In this document: piece by piece, positions 1 through 5,360 of the stretch
Numbering within the stretch: position 1 is the stretch's first letter
How the letters are laid out: each line of letters begins with the position of its first letter
Source of the DNA: Candidatus Nomurabacteria bacterium
GTDB taxonomy: Bacteria; Patescibacteriota; Minisyncoccia; Phycocordibacterales; UBA5272
Direction: 5' to 3'
NCBI GenBank assembly: GCA_003518045.1
Contig: DOZK01000011.1
Coordinates: 1 to 10,796, forward strand
Length of the DNA: 10,796 nt
Notes under the pieces: generated by a model
Told to the model about the DNA's origin: nothing
Seen by the model: the letters and a program-made list of their open reading frames with translations, nothing else
Database searches by the model: none
Made by a program: the position numbers and the translations under genes

Positions 1-20
1 GGTTGAGGGTTTAATTCAAG

Positions 21-47
21 TTGAATATTTTTGAATATAAGTATAAT
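21..47 (+). promoter_or_regulatory. Candidate sigma70-type promoter for sRNA-1
   Basis: A perfect TATAAT lies at 42-47, with a TTGAAT -35-like hexamer at 21-26; the 15-nt spacer is shorter than the usual 16-18. Predicted transcription start is about 53-55, exactly where the first hairpin of the downstream RNA candidate begins. No ORF of useful length follows before a terminator, so the promoter appears to serve a short non-coding transcript. Confidence 0.45.
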
Positions 48-53
48 ATATAA

Positions 54-151
54 ATTGCTTAGGGCGTCCCTTTAGCAAGGATGCATTAACAGTGTAAAAA
101 GCCAAGATTTCACCTGCCGTCTAAAAATGGCAGGTGCTTTTTGTCTTTTTT
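54..151 (+). ncRNA. Candidate small RNA 1 (5' hairpin plus terminator)
   Basis: Seen: a TATAAT box ends 7 nt upstream. The predicted 5' end folds at once: TTGCT (55-59) pairs with AGCAA (74-78) and AGGG (61-64) with CCCT (68-71) around a CGT loop. A roughly 30-nt A-rich linker follows, then an intrinsic terminator (stem 111-118/129-136, T tract to 151). The only ATG in the interval (81) reaches a stop after two codons. Inferred: a stand-alone sRNA of about 97 nt, or a leader whose gene is not expressed beyond this terminator. It matches no riboswitch or housekeeping RNA that I recognise. The function is unknown. Confidence 0.35.
111..151 (+). terminator. Intrinsic terminator
   Basis: CACCTGCC (111-118) pairs perfectly with GGCAGGTG (129-136) around a 10-nt loop. 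It is followed by CTTTTTGTC and then seven T residues, a typical rho-independent terminator on the plus strand. Confidence 0.8.
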
Positions 152-193
152 TAAATCACTGAATTATCCACTTTTGGAAAAGAGAATTAAGAA

Positions 194-199
194 TATACT
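194..199 (+). promoter_or_regulatory. Candidate -10 box for sRNA-2
   Basis: TATACT, the same -10 hexamer used in front of three protein genes in this window. Only a weak -35 (TTTTGG at 172-177, 16-nt spacer) is visible. Predicted start is about 206. It lies just after the terminator of the preceding candidate RNA, so it would start a separate transcript. Confidence 0.35.
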
Positions 200-205
200 G
201 AATAT

Positions 206-277
206 GGTTATCGTACGTTGCTATGATTTCTCTAAGGGTTGCTACTCCGATGGTTCGCCTAGGAGTAGCTTTTTTTA
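206..277 (+). ncRNA. Candidate small RNA 2 (about 72 nt)
   Basis: This interval starts 6-7 nt after a TATACT -10 box and ends in a strong terminator (241-277), giving a transcript of about 72 nt. An ATG at 222 opens 33 codons, but it runs through the terminator stem and its T tract and has no Shine-Dalgarno, so coding is unlikely. Like the upstream unit it carries the word GATTTC shortly before the terminator stem (101 in unit 1 if counted from 'aagatttc', 225-230 here), which may be chance. The function is unknown; a regulatory RNA or an attenuated leader are the alternatives. Confidence 0.3.
241..277 (+). terminator. Intrinsic terminator with TTCG loop
   Basis: GCTACTCC (241-248) pairs with GGAGTAGC (262-269). 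Inside, GG-TTCG-CC (252-259) closes a stable mini-hairpin. Seven or more T residues follow directly (270-277). Confidence 0.8.
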
Positions 278-388
278 TTATGGCTAGCGAGGAGCTAAGT
301 AGAAAAGTAATCTTTTATATTTAGGCCGAGTAACGACATAAAAAGGTTTATAACCTTTATATTAAATTACGAAACTGAAATGAAATTT
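278..388. other. Spacer with no gene seen
   Basis: AT-rich sequence without a convincing ORF. The only structure is a short palindrome, AAAGGTT (342-348) with AACCTTT (352-358) and a 3-nt loop. It has no T tract on either strand, so it is not called a terminator. Confidence 0.5.
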
Positions 389-475
389 GTGTCATTCCAA
401 ATTTAATTTGGAATCCAGTGGACACTGGACCCGCCGGCCGGCCGAGGCAGGTCCTGATTTTCATCAGGATGACAC
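389..475 (+). repeat. Compound palindromic (MITE-like) repeat, copy 1
   Basis: The 87-bp element is bounded by GTGTCAT (389-395) and ATGACAC (469-475). It has three internal palindromes: TTCCAAA/TTTGGAA in the left arm (396-412), CCAGTG/CACTGG in the centre (415-428) and TCCTGAT/ATCAGGA in the right arm (452-469). A GC-rich insert of GCCGG units (430-450) sits between centre and right arm. Copy 2 lies at 9586-9665 in the opposite orientation with the same architecture and no GC-rich insert. There is no ORF, so if mobile it would depend on a transposase elsewhere. Confidence 0.75.
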
Positions 476-501
476 GGGGTTAGAAGTACCCTCTGGAAAC
501 C

Positions 502-523
502 AGCCTTGCCGGCGAGGCAGGCT
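502..523. repeat. Short GC-rich imperfect palindrome
   Basis: AGCCTTGCC faces GGCGAGGCAGGCT, giving a GC-rich stem with small bulges in an AT-rich surround. Its minus-strand reading resembles the GC-rich core inside copy 1 of the compound repeat (430-450) and a motif inside cysS (893-909). It lies 13 nt beyond the cysS stop and may help end that transcript, though there is no T tract. Confidence 0.45.
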
Positions 524-535
524 AAAAACTTGAAA

Positions 536-1939
536 CTATTTCGAAATTTCTTGTTCGCTTCCTCCGATATCTCGCACACTATAACCTAACTTTTTAAGTT
601 CATCACGTAATCTATCTGATTCAGCAAAATCTTTTGCAAGGCGAGCTTTTGTACGAGCATCTAATAATTTTTCTACATCCTTTGGTACTGTAATCATTTC
701 TTTGTGCGCCTTAGAAAATGGAAGACCGAGAATTTCTCCCATAAAAACAATTGTTTTATATTTGTCGGCAATATTTATAGAATTATCTTTCATCAAATCC
801 CACATTAAAGCGATACATGTCGGCGTTCCCAAATCATCATAAAGAGAATCTAAAAATTTATTTTTGTGAACTTCGTTTATTTTACCATCTTCAGCCTGCC
901 CGCCGGTGAGGAGGGTTTTGTTTTCTTTACACCATTCAATTAATTTTTTATAAGCAACATCTGAAGCGTCGAGCGCTTCAAAAGAAAAAGCTAATTCTTT
1001 TTTATAATGCGCGGTAAGTAAAAAATATCTATAAGCCATTGGGTCATATCCTTGCTCTCTTAAAGTTGAAATTGTCAAAAATTCACCACTTGATTTTGAC
1101 ATCTTTCCTGTTGTATCAAGTAAATGATTATTATGCATCCAATAATTTGCATATTTCATTCCGGTAACACATTCGCTTTGGGCAATTTCATTTGTATGAT
1201 GTACGGAGATATGTTCTATTCCTCCTGTGTGAATATCAAAATGCTCTCCTAAATATTTCATCGACATTGCAGAACATTCAATATGCCAACCTGGGAAACC
1301 AATTCCCCATGGACTTTCCCATTCCATTTGACGTTGTCCACCTACGGGTGAGAATTTCCAAAGCGCAAAATCTGTAATATTTTTCTTCTCCTCATTCTCC
1401 TCCACTCGCGCACCACTTTGTAATCCTTTTATATCAAGATGAGCGAAGTCTGCATACCTTTCAAATTTTGAAGTATCAAAATATATTCCATCTGATATTT
1501 TATATGTGTATCCTGCAATTTCAAGAGCTTTAACTAAAGCAACCTGTTCTTTAATATTATCTGTTGCTCTAGGAAAAACATATTCATTAAGAGAAACATT
1601 TAATGCTAACAAATCTGCAAAATATGCATCTGTATACATTTTCGCAATTTCCCAAACACTTTTACCTTCACGTTTTGCACCTTTTTCCATTTTATCTTCA
1701 CCTTCATCTCCATCTGAGACAAGATGCCCGACGTCTGTAATATTTATAATATGTTTAACATCATATCCAGCTGACAAAAACATACGGTGGAGAGTGTCAG
1801 CAAAAACTACCGCGCGCATATTTCCTAAATGTTGATAGTGATAAACGGTCGGACCGCAAGAATAAATACCAACCTCACGCTGTTTGATTGGAATAAAATC
1901 TTCTTTCTCTTTACTTGCGGTGTTATATAGCTTAATCAT
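536..1939 (-). CDS. cysS: Cysteinyl-tRNA synthetase
   Basis: Class I aminoacyl-tRNA synthetase that charges tRNA-Cys with cysteine using ATP, in the cytoplasm. The 467-residue length is normal. Seen: the CGPTVY block with Cys28, the HIGH-type signature HLGN near 37-40, the WHIECS block (Cys222), the HHTNEIAQSE block (His247/248, Glu251) and KMSKS at 279-283. Cys28, Cys222, one of those His and Glu251 correspond to the family's zinc ligands that discriminate cysteine. The helical tRNA-binding domain runs from about 300, ending in the KDFAESDRLRDELKKLGYSVRD block typical in form of the family (shown here only as a marker around 436-457). The start is the only Met before the first motif and no Shine-Dalgarno is visible. 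It is divergent from the S41 peptidase. Odd: codons near 344-350 (LLTGGQAE) are written in a GC-rich repeat-like sequence. Confidence 0.98.
   Translation of the reverse strand: MIKLYNTASKEKEDFIPIKQREVGIYSCGPTVYHYQHLGNMRAVVFADTLHRMFLSAGYDVKHIINITDVGHLVSDGDEGEDKMEKGAKREGKSVWEIAKMYTDAYFADLLALNVSLNEYVFPRATDNIKEQVALVKALEIAGYTYKISDGIYFDTSKFERYADFAHLDIKGLQSGARVEENEEKKNITDFALWKFSPVGGQRQMEWESPWGIGFPGWHIECSAMSMKYLGEHFDIHTGGIEHISVHHTNEIAQSECVTGMKYANYWMHNNHLLDTTGKMSKSSGEFLTISTLREQGYDPMAYRYFLLTAHYKKELAFSFEALDASDVAYKKLIEWCKENKTLLTGGQAEDGKINEVHKNKFLDSLYDDLGTPTCIALMWDLMKDNSINIADKYKTIVFMGEILGLPFSKAHKEMITVPKDVEKLLDARTKARLAKDFAESDRLRDELKKLGYSVRDIGGSEQEISK
893..909. repeat. GC-rich repeat-like motif inside cysS
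   Basis: The plus strand reads AGCCTGCCCGCCGG here, nearly the same as the minus-strand reading of the palindrome at 502-523 (AGCCTGCCTCGCCGG), within a gene that is otherwise AT-rich. It encodes part of LLTGGQAE in CysRS without breaking the frame. Insertion is inferred from resemblance and base composition only. Confidence 0.35.
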
Positions 1940-1990
1940 GAAATGAAATTAACTTTAAGTTGTTCCTTCCATTCTAACATATTTATAGGT

Positions 1991-1996
1991 TATACT
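1991..1996 (+). promoter_or_regulatory. -10 box of the S41 peptidase gene
   Basis: TATACT ends 10 nt before the ATG at 2007. The predicted start of transcription is about 2003, leaving a leader of only a few nucleotides and no room for a Shine-Dalgarno site. The -35 region is weak (TTCCAT at 1967-1972). Confidence 0.55.
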
Positions 1997-2006
1997 AGAT
2001 ACATAT

Positions 2007-3230
2007 ATGATTAAAAACTTTTCAAAGAAACATTTAACAAGGGCAATTGGTCTAGTGCTTTTTATTGGTATTTTATTTGGAGCTGGAATATTAGTTGGGG
2101 CATCAATTGGGACATCAGCAAGCGCCACAACTTATAGTACAGATTTTAAATTTGACAGCCAACTTTTAAGACAGGTAGCTGGAAGTATTGATGAAAAGTT
2201 TGTCTTTTGGAAATCTTCAAGCACGCTTCCAACTAATCAAGAATTGGAATACGGAATTATAAAAGGATATGTAGCAAGTTACAAAGACCCTTACACAATA
2301 TTTTTCCCACCAAAAGAAGCAAAGAGTTTTACAGAAAATGTTAAGGGTTCATTTGGTGGTGTAGGAATGAATGTTGGAATGAAAGATGGAAATGTTGTTG
2401 TCGTTTCTCCTTTAAAAGATAGTCCTGCTATGAAGGCTGGAATAAAAGCAGGCGACATTATTACTGCGGTTAATGGAACTTCAACACTTCAAATGTCATC
2501 TGATGAGGCGGTAAATATGATACGCGGAGAAATAGATACTGTTGTAAAAATTACAGTGCTACATAAAAATGCAAAAGCTGTTTCTGAAATAACTATTACT
2601 CGAAAAGAAATAAAAATCCCAACCCTCGATACAGAAAAGAAAAGTGGGGTATTCGTAATTCATTTATATAATTTTTCAGGCGAATCACCAGAGCTTTTCA
2701 GAAACGCGCTGAATGATTATATAACAAGTGGTCTTCCTTATTTAATTGTTGATTTACGTGGAAATCCAGGAGGATATTTAGAGGCAGCGGTTAATATGGC
2801 AAGTTATTTCTTAAAGGAGGGGCAAGTTGTTGTGAGCGAAAGACAGGGAAAAGACGAGACTGTTGTAAATCATAGAAGTACTGGCATTGCTGGAATACCT
2901 ACTACTACAAAAGTTGTTGTGATGGTTGATGGTGGTTCAGCATCAGCTTCCGAAATTTTGGCAGGAGCTTTAAAAGATCAGGGTATCGCTAAAATTGTTG
3001 GAGAAAAATCTTTTGGGAAAGGGTCTGTTCAAGAATTAGTTAATTTTAGTGACGGGTCATCATTAAAAGTTACAATTGCAAAATGGTATACACCAAATGG
3101 CATAAACATTTCAGAAAGTGGAATTAAGCCAGATGTAGAAGTAGCGGTTGCTACAACAACTCCGAAGGGCTATAAGGAGCCGTATGATGCGCAGTTATTG
3201 AAGGCGATTGAGACAGTGAAGGGAAAATAG
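2007..3230 (+). CDS. S41 C-terminal processing peptidase, membrane-anchored
   Basis: CtpA/Prc-type serine protease that cleaves proteins at or near the C-terminus outside the cytoplasmic membrane. Seen over 407 residues: one N-terminal hydrophobic segment (about 13-35) acting as signal anchor; the DPYTIFFPP block (94-102); a PDZ domain at about 112-190 with GSFGGVGM and the SPAMKAGIKAGD ligand-groove region; and the S41 core from about 205. In the core, DLRGNPGG (249-256) and GGSASASE (309-316) are clear. Ser313 and Lys338 (FGKGS) sit 25 residues apart, as in the family's Ser/Lys dyad, and Gln342 follows. The protein looks intact. The gene stands alone, divergent from cysS. Substrates cannot be read from context; envelope protein maturation or turnover is the general family role. 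Confidence 0.97.
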   Translation: MIKNFSKKHLTRAIGLVLFIGILFGAGILVGASIGTSASATTYSTDFKFDSQLLRQVAGSIDEKFVFWKSSSTLPTNQELEYGIIKGYVASYKDPYTIFFPPKEAKSFTENVKGSFGGVGMNVGMKDGNVVVVSPLKDSPAMKAGIKAGDIITAVNGTSTLQMSSDEAVNMIRGEIDTVVKITVLHKNAKAVSEITITRKEIKIPTLDTEKKSGVFVIHLYNFSGESPELFRNALNDYITSGLPYLIVDLRGNPGGYLEAAVNMASYFLKEGQVVVSERQGKDETVVNHRSTGIAGIPTTTKVVVMVDGGSASASEILAGALKDQGIAKIVGEKSFGKGSVQELVNFSDGSSLKVTIAKWYTPNGINISESGIKPDVEVAVATTTPKGYKEPYDAQLLKAIETVKGK

Positions 3231-3231
3231 T

Positions 3232-3348
3232 CTGTAAAGTCGAAAGTCCATAAAGTCTATAAAGTGAAATTCATAAAGCGTGACCTTCGGTCACGCTTTA
3301 TGAATTTTGCATCCACTTTCGACTTTAAGGACTTTATAGACTTTCAAC
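3232..3348. repeat. AAAGTC arrays around a 19-bp hairpin
   Basis: Left of the hairpin, AAAGTC-type units start at 3236, 3243, 3252 and 3261 (steps 7, 9, 9). Right of it, the complementary GACTTT-type units start at 3314, 3321, 3330 and 3339 (again 7, 9, 9). The two arms are broadly inverted relative to each other, so the whole 117-bp block can fold. It fills nearly all of the space between the peptidase stop and the bL9 promoter. Confidence 0.65.
3267..3311 (+). terminator. Strong hairpin, probable terminator of the S41 gene
   Basis: A perfect 19-bp stem (3267-3285 with 3289-3307) has a 3-nt loop, GACC-TTC-GGTC at its tip. The 3' arm ends in TTTT before GCATCC, so the T tract is short. The stem is also nearly symmetrical for the other strand. 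Termination is plausible; an mRNA-stabilising 3' structure is the alternative. Confidence 0.55.
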
Positions 3349-3358
3349 TAGACCAATA

Positions 3359-3367
3359 TGTTATAAT
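3359..3367 (+). promoter_or_regulatory. Extended -10 promoter of rplI
   Basis: TG-T-TATAAT: a perfect TATAAT (3362-3367) preceded by the extended-10 TG. Six nucleotides separate it from the ATG at 3374, so the start of transcription is expected at the A of the start codon (leaderless mRNA). Confidence 0.65.
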
Positions 3368-3373
3368 AGTCCC

Positions 3374-3814
3374 ATGAAAGTAATTCTTCTTCGAGATATG
3401 ACAAAATTGGGGCAAAGAGGCGAGATAAAAGAGGTTTCTGAGGGTTATGCCATGAATGTGTTAATTAAGAAAGGGGACGCATTGCAGGCCACACCAGCCG
3501 AGCTTTTAAAGTGGAAACAAAAAGAAGAAGCTAAAAAACATAAGAAAGAATTGGAGACTAACACTTTTGCACAATTAATTGATAATCTTAAACGTGAAAA
3601 AGTTATTATTACTGGAAAGAAAGCCGATACCAAAGGTCAACTTTTTGCACAAATAAAAGAAATAGATATTGCGGACGCTATTTATAAAGTTACAAATTTT
3701 TCTGTAGACCCAAAACAAATAATTATTCCAGAAATAATTAAATCCCTCGGGCAACATACTGTAGAAATAAAACAAGGGGGACAGAAAGAGAAAATAAATA
3801 TTGAAGTAAAATAA
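3374..3814 (+). CDS. rplI: 50S ribosomal protein bL9
   Basis: Large-subunit protein that binds 23S rRNA near the L1 stalk base and reaches across neighbouring ribosomes; linked to frame maintenance. The 146 residues match the family's usual 145-150. The N-terminal rRNA-binding domain is clear: MKVILLRDMTKLGQRGE, then VSEGYAMNVLIKKGDAL (up to about 38). A charged connecting helix follows (about 42-75, rich in Lys and Glu), then the C-terminal domain (about 76-146). The start Met abuts a perfect -10 box, with no Shine-Dalgarno. An HD-domain gene follows after 6 nt, probably on the same mRNA. From general knowledge, bL9 is missing in several CPR groups, so its presence argues against some of them. 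Confidence 0.97.
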   Translation: MKVILLRDMTKLGQRGEIKEVSEGYAMNVLIKKGDALQATPAELLKWKQKEEAKKHKKELETNTFAQLIDNLKREKVIITGKKADTKGQLFAQIKEIDIADAIYKVTNFSVDPKQIIIPEIIKSLGQHTVEIKQGGQKEKINIEVK

Positions 3815-3820
3815 CTTAAT

Positions 3821-4420
3821 ATGTCTGAATTAAAATTATCTGACATATTACAATTTACAAAACTTTTGAATAAATTTCAAAGTGTAGATAGGGTTATTTA
3901 TATTCCAGGAACTAATAAATTAGAAAATGATGTAGAACATAGCTATCAATTAGCCATGATTGCTTGGTATTTATCTTCTAATAATTTTCCAAATTTTGAT
4001 AGAGACTTAGTGCTTAAATATGCTCTAATACATGACTTAGTGGAAGCTTACGCTGGGGATACTTTTATATATTCTGAAAATCAAGCCGAACATGCTAGTA
4101 AGCATAAAAGAGAGGAGGATGCTCGTCTACGTATTCTTAAAGAATTCCCATTATTTGAAGACTTAAATAAAACTATTAAAGATTATGAGAATAAAATAGA
4201 TAAAGAAAGTAACTTTATCTATGTGCTAGATAAAATACAGCCAGTCATACAACTCTATTTAGATGGTGGGAAAATGTGGAAAGAAAAAGATGTAACGCTT
4301 ACTATGTTACTTGATAGCAAAAGAAGTGAAATTAATTTATTACCAGAATTACTTCCATTGTGGGAAGAATTAGAAAAAATTCTTATAGAAAATGAAGATA
4401 CGCTATTTCATAAAAATTAA
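3821..4420 (+). CDS. HD-domain phosphohydrolase, YfbR-like
   Basis: Metal-dependent phosphohydrolase of the HD superfamily, closest in motif pattern to the YfbR/HDDC2 type, whose studied members remove phosphate from deoxynucleoside 5'-monophosphates. Seen over 199 residues: VEHSYQLAMIAWYL with His40, the HD pair His71-Asp72 in LIHDLVEAYAGDT, Glu75 and Asp80, and Asp137 in YVLDKIQP. His40, His71, Asp72 and Asp137 are the expected H...HD...D metal ligands. The protein is helical throughout with no membrane segment. It starts 6 nt after rplI without a Shine-Dalgarno, so translation is probably coupled or leaderless-like, and it ends in its own terminator. A nucleotide-pool role is inferred from family; the substrate is not evident. 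Confidence 0.92.
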   Translation: MSELKLSDILQFTKLLNKFQSVDRVIYIPGTNKLENDVEHSYQLAMIAWYLSSNNFPNFDRDLVLKYALIHDLVEAYAGDTFIYSENQAEHASKHKREEDARLRILKEFPLFEDLNKTIKDYENKIDKESNFIYVLDKIQPVIQLYLDGGKMWKEKDVTLTMLLDSKRSEINLLPELLPLWEELEKILIENEDTLFHKN

Positions 4421-4452
4421 AACCAGTCGTGAGACTGGTTTTAATTTTATTT
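4419..4452 (+). terminator. Intrinsic terminator of rplI-HD operon
   Basis: AAAACCAGTC (4419-4428) pairs with GACTGGTTTT (4433-4442) around a GTGA loop of the GNRA kind, then AATTTTATTT. The stem begins inside the stop codon of the HD gene. Confidence 0.85.
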
Positions 4453-4467
4453 AACTATTTCTTTCTA

Positions 4468-4598
4468 ATTAAAAAGTCAGAAATTGTTTCAGATACGCGA
4501 AGCTTAGGAATTTTTTGAAGGAGACGTACGAGAGAGTACGTTGACTGAGAAAAATTCCGTAGCGACAAAGTAGCTGGAATGATTTATGACTTTTTAAT
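4468..4598. repeat. Nested three-level inverted repeat
   Basis: Outer arms: ATTAAAAAGTCA (4468-4479) and TGACTTTTTAAT (4587-4598), 12 bp perfect. Middle arms: GGAATTTTT (4507-4515) and AAAAATTCC (4550-4558), 9 bp. Inner arms: ACGTAC (4524-4529) and GTACGT (4536-4541) around GAGAGA. All share one centre, so the 131-bp segment can form one long branched or interrupted stem. The right outer arm contains the stop codon of rpmA. Read from rpmA (minus strand) it is that gene's whole 3' untranslated region and ends with a T-rich arm. No ORF. It may be a transcription-ending structure or a non-autonomous mobile repeat. Confidence 0.75.
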
Positions 4599-4866
4599 CT
4601 ATGTGGGCTACTTTTTTGTGCTTAATAGTTCCATCCAAATGCTTCATTCGTCTTTCTGAGAATGATACTTTTCCTGCCTTTAAAGCAAAAAGGGTGTGAT
4701 CACGTCCAAGACCAACATTCTTTCCTGGCATGATTTTTGTACCACGCTGACGAACGATTATTGCTCCTGCTGTTGCTGTTTCTCCAGCATAAAGCTTAGT
4801 ACCGAGGTACTTTGGCTTACTGTCTGTTAGGTTTTTTGCCGAACCTGCGGCTTTTCTTGTTGCCAT
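4594..4866 (-). CDS. rpmA: 50S ribosomal protein bL27
   Basis: Large-subunit protein whose N-terminal tail reaches towards the peptidyl transferase centre. The 90 residues are of normal length. Seen: N-terminus MATRKAAGSAKNL, then KPKYLGTKLYAGE, the highly conserved IIVRQRGTKIMPGKNVGLGRDHTLFA (about 36-61), and a basic C-terminus. The Firmicutes-style cleavable N-terminal extension is absent. The usual partner gene rplU (bL21) is not adjacent. The start codon is only 16 nt from that of the divergent membrane protein gene, and the GTATAC palindrome between them lies in both promoters' territory. No Shine-Dalgarno is visible. The minus-strand -10 is uncertain (TATTTT at 4878-4883 is one option). 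Confidence 0.98.
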   Translation of the reverse strand: MATRKAAGSAKNLTDSKPKYLGTKLYAGETATAGAIIVRQRGTKIMPGKNVGLGRDHTLFALKAGKVSFSERRMKHLDGTIKHKKVAHID

Positions 4867-4870
4867 AGCG

Positions 4871-4876
4871 TATACT
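4871..4876 (+). promoter_or_regulatory. -10 box of the small membrane protein gene
   Basis: TATACT, ending 6 nt before the ATG at 4883, which puts the expected transcription start on the start codon. The first five bases belong to the palindrome GTATAC (4870-4875) that sits between two divergent start codons, so this promoter and that of rpmA probably compete or are co-regulated. Confidence 0.55.
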
Positions 4877-4882
4877 TAAAAT

Positions 4883-5239
4883 ATGAATATTATGGGGAGC
4901 AGTATACAAGATTATGCGAAAAAAATCAATAGCAGACTTTCTTTTTGGGATATTTTAAGTGTTTCCATTACCACTTTGGCTTTAGTGATTTTTGCTATAT
5001 TTTTATATATAAAAAAGGGAAAAGAGAATATTCCAGTATCATATATTTCGAATTCAGAGAATAACGCAATTATAAACAAAGCAGATTCGCGTCCATTTGC
5101 CAGTGTGAACGGCAAGACCTACACATTTTCTTGGTGTGGTGGAAGTAATAACATTTCAGAGAAAAATAAAATATATTTTTCTGATGAACAAATAGCAAAA
5201 AATTCTGGGCGTGTATTGTCGAAACTTTGCCAGAAATGA
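4883..5239 (+). CDS. Small membrane protein with Ada-like C-terminal domain
   Basis: Protein of 118 residues with one membrane segment (about 23-43) between a short N-terminus and a soluble C-terminal domain (about 70-118). The C-terminal domain reads NGKTYTFSWC, then KIYFSDEQIA, then SGRVLSKLC. This resembles a domain common in small Parcubacteria proteins whose ends look like the Ada metal-binding fold (form: WC..., IYF..., C near the end). Only Cys85 and Cys116 remain here, so metal binding is uncertain. Charge around the membrane segment (basic KKGK at 44-47) favours a cytoplasmic C-terminus, which is unclear. The first Met follows a -10 box by 6 nt; Met4 is an alternative. It is divergent from rpmA, with no close downstream partner. 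Function is unknown. Confidence 0.85.
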   Translation: MNIMGSSIQDYAKKINSRLSFWDILSVSITTLALVIFAIFLYIKKGKENIPVSYISNSENNAIINKADSRPFASVNGKTYTFSWCGGSNNISEKNKIYFSDEQIAKNSGRVLSKLCQK

Positions 5240-5310
5240 TGAGCGGTTACCACCGCTTATCGGGATAAACTAGTTTGTGGTTGATAGTTAATAGTAAAAA
5301 TATAAAAAAT
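5240..5310. other. Spacer with hairpin and 7-nt repeats
   Basis: AGCGGT (5242-5247) and ACCGCT (5252-5257) form a 6-bp hairpin 3 nt past the stop of the membrane protein gene, without a T tract. Next, GGTTGAT-AGTTAAT-AGTAAAA (5279-5299) shows the same 7-nt phase as the arrays further right. No gene seen. Confidence 0.45.
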
Positions 5311-5335
5311 GCCCCGTCTTGCGACGGGGCTTTTC
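5302..5335. terminator. Bidirectional intrinsic terminator
   Basis: GCCCCGTC (5311-5318) pairs with GACGGGGC (5323-5330) around TTGC. The plus strand continues with TTTTC; the minus strand continues with ATTTTTTATATTTTTA, a better T tract. It therefore fits best as the end of the minus-strand gene 5361-5690, and also as a backup for the plus-strand membrane protein gene. Confidence 0.8.
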
Positions 5336-5360
5336 ATAGCGGAAATGATGAGAACCATTG

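Noticed and set aside
222..323. 33-codon frame starting in the second candidate sRNA
   Set aside because: It crosses the terminator stem and its T tract and lacks a Shine-Dalgarno, so it is very unlikely to be translated as a unit.
389..475. CRISPR-like array from repeated GTCATTCC/GGAATCC words
   Set aside because: There are only isolated palindromic elements far apart, with no regular repeat-spacer series and no cas genes.
1..535. tRNA or riboswitch in the left gene-free region
   Set aside because: No cloverleaf with a TTC-type T loop and acceptor stem was found, and the two structured units match no riboswitch that I recognise; they are kept as unclassified sRNA candidates.
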